A DNA stretch of 64,000 nt from Mytilus edulis (Eukaryota > Mollusca > Bivalvia > Mytilida > Mytilidae): positions 69,752,502 through 69,816,501 of the forward strand of contig NC_092350.1 in assembly GCF_963676685.1 (NCBI RefSeq). Direction: 5' to 3'. The notes below the pieces were generated by a model. It was given only the letters and a program-made list of their open reading frames with translations. It did not search any database and had not been told where the DNA came from. This document shows positions 55,221 to 64,000 of the stretch, one piece after another. Made by a program: the position numbers and the translations under genes. Within the stretch, counting starts at the first letter, position 1. Each line of letters opens with the position of its first letter.

Positions 55221-55821
55221 AAGGAGTAGGTTCAGTAAGACCCCTTTTTGGCCCCAAAATATAGCAGTTTTAGGAAGTTGTAAAAATGTAATCTTTAAGT
55301 TATATTTTGGAAAGTAAAATGCTTCTGCTACATACATATGAGCTGTTTTTGACATACAATGCACGTGCACACATATCGCGTTCTAGCATCATTAAGTCAT
55401 GCTAAATTACTGAAATCTTCAAACTTTTAGCAATTTGGGTAATTTTTAGACAGTTTACGTCTAAAATGAAAGTGGCCGCATTCGTGTTCATTCATGATAT
55501 TGCATGATATTGAAATGTCAGTTGTATTTGATGATAATACAAAACATATATAAAGGTTGAGGATGAACACGGATGCGGCCACTTTCATTTTTGACAAAAA
55601 CCATCTGAAAAGTGACATTTTTTGGCATATTGATAGATTTTTCATATTTAAGCTTGAATCAGAGCGTTTTTAATGTCAGACCAAATCAGTTAAAATCTTT
55701 CACATAAACTAATCAAATCAATTGAAATAGACACTTAAGTGTTTAAAAAGTGTCCAAAAACTTTCGTTAGATGAACCTGAAATTTGAGGCCAAAATCAGC
55801 CCTTACCGGACCTACTCCTTT
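55221..55821. mobile_element. DNA-transposon-like element, GGAGTAGGTCCAGTAAG family, copy 2
   Basis: Ends AAGGAGTAGGTTCAGTAAGA and, reversed, AAAGGAGTAGGTCCGGTAAG. In the middle, GAAAGTGGCCGCATTCGTGT faces AACACGGATGCGGCCACTTT, forming a second internal inverted repeat. About 600 bp and no open transposase frame. Copy 1 is at 22180-22710. Confidence 0.8.
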
Positions 55822-56689
55822 GACATATTACCGACTGAAATTTTTGATTGATTATTGCAATTTCGGGAAAAGCTAACTGCATATAGATATATGTATCATA
55901 TATCATATTCAAGCTTTTGATATTGTGATATTTTTGCAGTTGCAATATTTGCATGAATATAAAATCTTGCAATTGTTTATGAATTTATAGTAATAAATTT
56001 GAATGCCAATCAATTAATTGTGATAGTAGAAGATTGGGAAGCCATTTCAAAAACATGAAATATTGTTTTAAAGTTGCATGTATATTTTGTTGTAATATGT
56101 GCTAAACATCTTGTATAAAACAATCAGTGTATTTTATATTTGTAGTAAAGTCGACCAATTAAATATCATTAAACATATGTTTTGTTATCACTTGCAGTAT
56201 TATTGCACATTTTCATTTCTCTTCTTTTTTCACCATTTTGTGAATGGACAAGGAGTTGGTAATTTTTAATTGAAATGAAAGGGAAAATAAAGATGTAATG
56301 AAAGAGTGTTTCAACAGTAGTACTGTGCTCATCACATTCATAATCAATTCCATTTTCAATTGTAATGTTTTTTATTTTTTCTCTCAGTTTGGTTGAATAT
56401 GCTGCTTCCCATTAATAAGATTCAGCAATAAGCCCCTTTTAAAAAATTCTTCAATTGCCCCTGGTCAAAAATACAATTGAAGAGTAAAAAATGATATGCA
56501 ATCAGATGACGAATTTTCAATGGTGTTTTTAAAAACTACTAGAACACACCCGTGATATCGCGGGTCCGTGACTGAATTAAAGTATATAACTATGCGCAAG
56601 CCTTATTTTAGTATTACTTTTTATTTGATAAAGTCATGCCGATTATAAGATACACAGTTTTCTCTGCTTTCAAATCTTTCTGTTTGAAC

Positions 56690-57310
56690 CCGTCGAACTG
56701 TAACTTATCAATTATTGGTAATATTAATTATTTAAATAACAAAAGGTCCTGGAATGGAGTATTTTTTAATCAACAGCATTGTCCTATGTTAGTTATAAAT
56801 AAAGTTGAATTCTTTGATTCACTGTTTTATGTCAAGCCCGCTAACAAATTGAAAACGGTTCCTTATTTTTAGTCCAGATTTTTAGTATTCGTATTGTTAT
56901 CTTAGAAAGTCTTACCATGGAAGTAATATTACTTCCATGGTCTTACTGATTAAAATACTACAATAGGTAACAATTTGACAATGATTGAATTCAGTAGTGT
57001 CAAAATTAACCCTGTGATTATGATCCGTGTATATAGCATAATCCTAAATACACCGTTTGGTGGTGCACCTGTTAGATGCGGAACGTACAGATAAGGTAAT
57101 AGGTAACAGGTGAATATACTTTTGGTATCGGTATCGGATCTGACCCGGAACTTCTTAATTATTGGCAATATTAATTACGTGCAAAACAAAAGGGCCTGGA
57201 GTGGTGTAATTTTTAATCTACACCTTTGTACTATATTAGTTATATATAAAGCTGAATTCTTTGATTCGTCGTTTTTACGTGATGACGGCTGACAAATTGG
57301 ACCTCGTAAT
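56690..57310. repeat. two diverged direct copies of a roughly 180-bp segment
   Basis: About 56692-56870 and 57150-57310 share TTATTGG-AATATTAATTA, AACAAAAGG-CCTGGA-TGG, TTTTTAATC-ACA, TTAGTTAT and GAATTCTTTGATTC. An 18-bp TTACCATGGAAGTAATATTACTTCCATGG-type palindrome lies between them (about 56914-56941). No gene. Confidence 0.6.
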
Positions 57311-57829
57311 TTTAGTATTATAGATACAATCTTGGGAGTACATAACACAATTCATGTACTTTTGTTACAATCTCTAAGAAAATCGGAAATGTAATTTATA
57401 TTAAAGGAGATGTGGTATAATTGCAAATAAGACCTCTATCCACCATAGTTCAAATGACGAATGTAAGCAATGATCGGTCACTTTACGGCTATAACAATGA
57501 CCAGTCTTTACTCTTATTCCTACATGCAGCATCCTTAGCAGTAGTAGTAGCAAATTTCCGAGTTATTTGTTTGATAAATTAAAATGAGAATTGACACTCG
57601 AAATACTAGATATCGTTGCCAGATTTGCTAACTTTCTTGTTCGATGGATCAGATACCAATAACTAACAGTCAAGAAAACCCAAATCTTACTTTCTTTTAA
57701 ATGTATAACCATATTTCCGTGTTACAAATGTTTTTTCAAACGCATTGTAATTATGTCACCTAAGGTGTTTTAAGGCTTCTTCATCATCCTACTAGACTCC
57801 CTTTTCTAAGCATTTTATTTTCTTTTTAG

Positions 57830-58510
57830 CTCCCCTGGTCAGAAGGTACAAATGAGCTATTCTAATCTCTTGGTGTCCGTCGTCGTTTACTTTTTAAATT
57901 TTTGAACTTCTAGAGAACTACTGAATAGAAATGAAACCCAACATGGCATAGATGTTCCTTATGAGGATTCAGGTGCTAACCAAGGGTTGTTACTTTGAAG
58001 CCACCGGGGCATTTAATTAATCAAAGACACTAAGGAAACATACACATGTCTTCTTGAAGAGAATCACGGAATAAAATGAAACTAAACATTTCACGAATGT
58101 TTCTGAGGAGGTGCTGACAAAGTGTTGTTACTTTGAAGCCGATCAATCATCCAAGATTGCCGCCAGCAGGGGGACTTCATTTTACATAGGACACTATAGA
58201 CAATACATACAAATGTCTTTTCAAGAAAACCACTGAATAGAATGGAACCAATTGAAACATGGCATGATACTCCATCTAAAGTGCTGACCAAAAGCTGTAA
58301 CTTTGAAACAGATCCATTATATCCAAGAAGGCCGCCAGCAGAGGACTTAGTTTAACAAGGGACAATATGGGAAATACATAAAAAATGTCTTATTTTAGAG
58401 AACCACTGAATGGATTGAAATCAAACATGGCATGAATGTTCCTTATAAGGGGCTGATCAAGTGTTGGTACTTTGAAGCATATTTACTGTTCAAGATGGCA
58501 ACCAAATTTT
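57830..58510. repeat. tandem repeat, four units of about 150-175 bp
   Basis: Units recur at about 57912, 58058, 58220 and 58395 with AGAGAACCACTGAATAGAAT, ACATGGCAT-GATGTTCCTTA, GTGCTGACCAAGTGTTGTTA, CTTTGAAGCCGAT and CAAGATGGCCGCCAGCAG. The left flank has TAGCTCCCCTGGTCAGAAGG. This looks like a dispersed bivalve repeat that I recall with a TAGCTCACCTGG head. Confidence 0.7.
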
Positions 58511-58879
58511 TTTTCCTAGATTACAGGGCCAATATTTCACCAACTTTTGCCTCAATCATCATTTGCATGATTTCCAAAACGAAAGTAGAATCAGGTGACA
58601 CATGCTCTTGAGAACCTCTAGTTTACATAATACTGAATCCGCTATAATTGTATATGTCATAATAATTATCATAGATTGAGGGAACGAGTCGTTAACTTTT
58701 ACAGCCGTACGATCATCTATTATGTGACAATGTTGGGCGATTTCGTTATTGATCGAACGATATTTATTTTAGTGAAAAAAAGACATATTTATTTAAACAT
58801 GTACTATGCAGTTAAAGCACACTTGGAAGTTGGCACTTAAAAAAATAGCAAAAACTTAGTAACGACTTTACTTTATTTA

Positions 58880-60765
58880 TTACAAAAGATATCCAGAAAT
58901 GTAGGAGTAACGACCACCATGTAAAAGACCTCCACTCACTAACTTGATGTGCATTCGGTCTCCTTTTTTCAAATATACAACTATGTTTTGTGTCTGCGAG
59001 TTTGCATGTTCTGTTTTAGCGGCATACCCATTTGAGAAAAAAGCATCATTCTTCATCCATTGGAAGTGAACATAGTAATTTCCGGCAGACATGATCATAC
59101 AACCCAAACTATAAAGTCCATTATGTGGTACTGTAAATACCCCGGTTGAGGGACTGTAGTGTTTTCCTACGTTCGTGGCTACATCTTCAAACAAAATGAC
59201 ACTGCCAAGTTTTGGAGAAGTTTTAGCATATGCCAAGAATGCAGGTCTGTCGACTGAAACTAATAAAATACATTTTAAATTATATCTTAATTCTTCAGAA
59301 GCCGAATAGTGTAAGGCAGTATTTTAATTTCAAGCCGTTTTTATGACTTAGTCATTACTACGACTAAGCTTACGCACTATATCTACTAAGCTCCGATTCG
59401 TTATCACGACTAAACTAACTTAAGTCGTTTTAAAGATCAAGCAAAATCGTTATGGAGAGATTTTTAGTTGTTAAACTAAATCGACGTTACTAGTGACTAT
59501 GTACTGTAACAGGGTACATGGTTTTTTTCCCCGAATGCCGGTTTTTATGTTGTTATGGCCATGTATAATTATAGATTCAACGTCGTACTTGATATCAATT
59601 TGCGTTTAAAAAAACATTGATTTGGTTAGAGAACGGGCAGAGGCGAGTTGAATTCGAGTTCGTTAAGAGGCCAAGTACGCTGAACTGGTTACATTTAACC
59701 ACAATCATACAATCAATAACTTGGAACTTATATAGAGATCATTATTGATGAAGGTTGCAAAAGTTGAATTGATTTTGTCAAATTTTGTTAACTAAGTAAC
59801 GAAGGAAGACAAAACATTAAACGTCTTTTTTAGTCTGTTCAACCCGAAGTGCTCACTCAATTTAAAGTGTATACGCTTATTTCTTTAAATTAAAAGCAGT
59901 AGTGCTAATTTTCTTTGTACCTATATTTTACACCAGAGCCATGTTCAAAACGTCTTTAAATCTTTACTTAAATATAGAGGATTGCAGCTTATGTTTTCCT
60001 AAAAAACAAAATGACGAACATTGTATTAAAACCAAATGATAACTAAAAATTACAATTTCGATAGATTTTGACAAAATAATATACATGTATATAAAAAAAC
60101 AGAATAGATGGACAGTTCTAATGCAAACTAAAATCCAATTTGAAGAAAAACTGTATTTTGTGTTTCGTGTACAAAGTAAAAACCATTAAAATAAGGCGGA
60201 AAGTTCATCTACTTACCGTGTTTTCCCGATTGACCATCACAACATCTATCTGTTTTCATCAACAATTTAAGGAGGTCCTCTGTCATGCATGTCCTTTTAT
60301 CTAAAGTATCCAATAAAGAGTTAGGTGAAGTATCACTATGCTTTACTTTAAATGAACGCATATGAATAAAAAAAAAATATATTGTTACACTGATCAAACA
60401 TAGGTATACCTAACTATTACAATCGTTTTGCTATCCTAGAGTTATCTCCCTTAACAAAGATATTATTCTCTTTTTTTTTAAACTTTATATCTTGTAAATT
60501 ATTATACGCAGCGGCATTATTAACCGTTTTTTTGTTATTCGAAATGCAAATATATGGTTTATAATCTATATATAATGGATTTATATGATCCTGTTTATAA
60601 CGTCGAGGTTATGATACATTATATACATTGTAGACGGTATAAAAAAAAATATAAAAAATGATGAAAATCAAAGAAATAAATTTACTCACCCTCAAGAGCA
60701 CCAGTCAAAACTCCCCAAAAATTTGCAGAGACGGCAACAAGAAACATACAAGTTTTCATCAGCAT
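58880..60765 (-). CDS. secreted C1q-domain protein (3 exons)
   Basis: Exons on the minus strand: 60765-60690 (signal peptide, donor GTGAGT), 60345-60217 (donor GTAAGT) and 59253-58880 (acceptor TTTCAG, stop TAA). Phases are 1 and 1, total 192 codons. Residues 1-24 form a signal peptide (MKTCMFLVAVSANFWGVLTG within it); ATG 60765 is used, and ATG 60759 two codons later would also work. Residues 26-68 are a short helix-rich linker with three cysteines (DLLKLLMKTDRCCDG). Residues 71-192 are a C1q globular domain: RPAFLAYAK start, FTVPHNGLYSLGCMIMSAG, then GDRMHIKL and the closing SYISGYLL. There is no collagen stretch, so it belongs to the short head-containing C1q-like group that is greatly expanded in bivalves and often acts as an immune lectin. 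A polyadenylation-like AATAAA sits directly after the stop. Confidence 0.9.
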
Positions 60766-62296
60766 TTTCGTAGATAATACAAGAATGAATAACTGTATGA
60801 TAAAACAACAGTTGGTTTATATTTTTCAAGAACTCTGATTTCTTTTATTGCGTGTTTATTTTTTTTGAAAATTGTAACTTGATATTCAAAATTACGATAT
60901 GGCATGTCATTGTATAAATGGCATCTGCAAGAGTAAATTATAGGTAGAATTTGTCTTTTTCTAAGAAAAAGAATTTTATTACAAAGGCACGTCCCTCTTT
61001 TAATTAAATTTATCAATCCACAAGTCGAATAATGTCTTACACCATTTCATAATGCAAAACAAATAAAAACAAACAAAAAACAATATATAAACCCGACCAT
61101 GTTTCCTTTGCGGCGCATGCGTTTTTAACTCGGGAACAAGAGAAAGGTTTTTTTTAACTTAAGTTTGAAATTATTTTTTCTCTTACTGTCAAAAGAAAAA
61201 AACTATCTCACTTACCCTAAAACAAACTATTCTACTTTATGAAACCCTCTATACATTACCAATAAAACGACAGAATGCAACATCAATATTAGCTAATTAA
61301 ATAAATCACAGCAGGTACTCTGGAAGGACATTATCATACTGTATCCATAGTGACACCAATCACAATAAGGCATCCTAACCGACTTTTTAAAAATTGTAGC
61401 ACACCCCATCATATCAGAAAGTGATAATAAAGACAAGAATTAAATTTTAAGAATATATTACAGGCTTTCCTTAAAAGTGTCCTTTTAACGTAGAAGTCAC
61501 AAAGTCTAAGTTTAACATTACAAATAACGCGTTGTTCTTGTCGTTTCTTATGGAAATTCAAAGTTCATACTGCTTGTATCCTGATCTTGTAAAAAGTAAA
61601 ACAACAAAAATACCGAACTCCGAGGAAATTTAAAACGGAAACAATTGATACAATCAATAGCGTAAGAACATCAAAAAACGAAAAACAACTATCAAACTTC
61701 GGACTTGGTGCCCGCATTTCCGTATGTAGAAAATGGTGAATTAAACCTGATTTTAAAGCTTGCTAAACCTCTCACTTGTATGACTTTCACATACAATTCC
61801 ATTTAAATTCTGACAACATTTTGTGAAAACAAACCCAGACATAACTAGTAAAAATGTAAAAAAAAAATGGGTACAGCAGTCAACATTGTGGAAATTATAG
61901 TCTCGATCACTATAAACACAAGCAAAGTTTCTTTGACATAACCCTGGGTCACCAACTTTCTACTCAGAACTTCGAGTTGCAGATGCAAGCTGTTGAATAC
62001 TGAATTAGTTGGGAAATGTACTGGTATATCCTAAATGCAGATGAAGTTGGTATATTATTACTGAGGTGGGGGAAATTGATCATTTCAAAATCAAAATAGT
62101 CTCGTTTGTCATAGATTCTTGTACTGTGATGACCCTGTTGTTTCTTAAATTTCAAGTTCTGGAGGATATACCAATGGAACCCAATCGGAAATGTTTTATT
62201 GATTACATCTTAAGAATTGCTTCTGGAAAGAATATCATCAATAAATATGAATGTAAAATTAAATGTTCTTCTTGTTTTTGAACACCGACTCATATG
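60766..62296. other. upstream of the C1q gene, no supported gene
   Basis: AT-rich. About 61590-61795 is an inverted copy of the dispersed repeat seen at 50190-50400 (AGAAAATGGTGAATTAAACC, GACTTGGTGCC). The frame at 62066-62281 has an acceptor-like TTTCAAG and an open stretch (VLEDIPMEPNRKCFIDYI) but no partner exon or known domain. Confidence 0.5.
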
Positions 62297-63203
62297 CAGG
62301 GGCGTAGCTACCTAAGGCTCGACTAGGCACGTGCCTATACATAAATTTGCTGATTATACCCGTATGCGTATTATTATTTATACCCACCTGTATTCGAATC
62401 CCGATACTAGTATCCTGGTTAAGTAGGATAACTCGTGCATAGGTAAACAAAATTTCAACATGGATAAATTTGTTGTTCGTTCGAAACGAAAGAAAGATGA
62501 AGAAGAGAGTCCAAATTGTCAGACTAGGACTGCAACTGACGATAGTGGAGAATCATTTAAGACTGAAGCTTCTCGGACAATTAATACATCGTCATGTACA
62601 CAACACCATCCCCCTTACCCAGATATCGGGTCTTTACAAGACCAACAAACAATACCTGACTTCTTGGTGTCCTTTCGACTTTTAAATCTATCTCTTCTTC
62701 ATATACACCGACACCTCAATGTTGATGTTGATGTGAGTATAACTTATTTTATCGTCAAAAAAAAACTTCGACTTGACTTTGAGTAAATGTATCATTGTCT
62801 TTGTGTATAAAACTGGATCTGAAAGTTTAACCAATTTTTGCACAAATTTGAGATTTTAAAAGATTCTTCAAAAAAGTTGACAATCTTTTCCTTTGACCCT
62901 CTGTGGGCCTTAATCTAAAACTAGTCTGATCTACACTGGGCATATTGTAATATTTTTTTTTCTTTCAGATTTTTGATTGTACACTACTACGTTTATTCAG
63001 GTGTTAATGTAAAATTATTCATAATTCTTCAAACTTTTCTTCATTAATATTTTCATGATAAAAAAAAGTAAATATGATATTTTTGTACACAAAATTATGC
63101 AACTAAAATGCTGAAAACCGTTTTCCGTCGGGGGCTTCGCCCCCGCCCTGAACCCCCTGCCGATTTGTGCCTACAGTTGATTTGATACCTAGCTACGCCC
63201 CTG
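62297..63203 (+). mobile_element. internally deleted hAT-type transposon, 5-bp duplication ATATG
   Basis: Ends CAGGGGCGTAGCTACCTAAG and, reversed, CAGGGGCGTAGCTAGGTATC. ATATG at 62292-62296 and 63204-63208. It contains a frame matching a transposase amino end (62460-62786) but no zinc-finger, catalytic or dimerisation part. A five-base rather than eight-base duplication fits the hAT5 group. Confidence 0.85.
62460..62786 (+). pseudogene. amino-terminal remnant of a hAT/ZMYM1-like transposase
   Basis: 108 codons. It begins MDKFVVRSKRKKDEEESPNC, a basic leader typical of TTF-type/ZMYM1-like hAT transposases, followed by a Ser/Thr-rich linker and PDIGSLQDQQTIPDFL. It then runs into low-complexity sequence and stops, missing everything that would make it active. 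It lies within inverted termini and a target duplication, so a transposon fragment is more likely than a host gene. Confidence 0.6.
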
Positions 63204-64000
63204 ATATGTAAATATGAAGAGGTCGACAAGGTGAGGCGCACAGTTCATTCCCTTAGGATTTCCGATTATTTGTTGAAAAAAGTATATATCCAATTCAATA
63301 AATATATTATCAATAAGAAACTCCAGCATACTGAGCACTTATTCCTTTGTGTATATAAAAAAAGAAGATGTAGATGTAGCATATTTTACCTTTTTGTTCA
63401 CAATTAACAAAAAATGCCGTATGATATCCCAAAGTAATACATTTATAGCGTATGCTAACATTTTAATATCGACAATTTGGCAAAAAAGAATTCTTAAAAA
63501 CAGAATTCCAGCACGTTTAATAAAGGTAGTATACTAAAACAATATTCCCGACAAATATTATAAAAACAATCCTGAAACTATAGACGCAGCATTTACAATT
63601 ACCAAATTTGAAATTTTAATTTAGGTATGTTTACGCGTATGTCGGTGTATAAGTACCACATTAATTTGCTTATTATAATTATTTAATCTTTCTTTTTTTT
63701 TTTATTTAGCAAACATTTTGCATCACTATCCAAACTTTAGAGAAGTATACGTTACACAAAATATTGCGAAATAAACCAAGATTATTTTATGTGGGGCGCT
63801 TAAATGCACAAGACAAATGTATTTCTAATTCTAACATCTATTGGAGTTTTAAGCTGATATTGAAGTAAGTAATGAGTTATTGGGAAAGGATACCCCTCTT
63901 TAAAAGTGCATGCGTTCAGAAAACTATAGTCTGTACAGATATATGTATCAGATTTGTTTTCTAGTTATTGCTTTAACCATTGTACCATATGATTTACTAT
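63204..64000. other. right edge, nothing supported
   Basis: AT-rich sequence with short open frames only. I see no exon with paired splice sites, RNA gene or structured repeat. Confidence 0.5.

Larger units (their letters stand above)
53716..58879. other. intergenic between convergent BET1L and the C1q gene
   Basis: BET1L 3' flank followed by repeats: MITE 54641-54868, a 600-bp element at 55221-55821, duplicated segments in 56690-57310 and a tandem repeat in 57830-58510. No exon supported. The frames at 53774-54094 and 56636-56872 have no recognisable features. Confidence 0.6.

Overview
This is an animal nuclear genome fragment, most likely from a bivalve mollusc and probably a mussel (Mytilus-like). 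It is AT-rich, has short exons with GT/AG junctions in long introns, and is packed with small non-autonomous transposons, long poly-C/poly-G runs and dispersed repeats that I recognise as typical of mussel DNA. The protein families also fit: an astacin protease, a C1q-domain secreted protein, a B-box/coiled-coil/propeller protein and a C-type lectin domain. The species call is inference; no search was possible.

Layout. (1) 961-2851, minus: the first three coding exons of an unrecognised gene that runs off the left edge. (2) 5823-26373, plus: a 13-exon astacin metalloprotease with the order signal peptide, basic cleavage site, astacin, EGF, C-type lectin, CUB. All splice phases from exon 1 to the stop are consistent (588 codons). 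(3) 26374-28366: a foldback element in the 3' flank and a dispersed repeat carrying a hammerhead-ribozyme-like core. (4) 28367-32471, minus: a B-box/coiled-coil/propeller gene split by a 2.4 kb transposon with about 125-bp inverted repeats and an 11-bp target duplication. (5) 32935-34612: a 240-bp tandem duplication containing a tRNA-like segment, its second unit interrupted without target duplication by a 1,198-bp element with a Helentron-like asymmetric end structure. (6) 40190-45291, plus: a small dual-specificity-phosphatase-like gene whose P-loop has Lys where the catalytic Arg normally sits. (7) 47779-48222: a 444-bp near-palindrome. (8) 49819-53715, plus: the Golgi SNARE BET1L. (9) 58880-60765, minus: a secreted C1q-domain protein. 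(10) 62297-63203: a hAT-type element with a transposase amino-terminal remnant.

The genes are not an operon and no shared pathway is evident. What ties the window together is mobile DNA. At least three groups can be separated by exact target duplications: 5-bp duplications with CAG-G-CG-type termini, 3-bp duplications (TAA, TTA, CTA, TGA), and TTAA. Several of these insertions sit in introns of the astacin, phosphatase and BET1L genes, and one larger element breaks the B-box gene. The most interesting items are the protease-lectin-CUB fusion, the split B-box gene whose fragments are capped by transposon sequence, the Helentron-like insertion, the hammerhead core, the altered phosphatase P-loop and the shared 5-bp-duplication element group.
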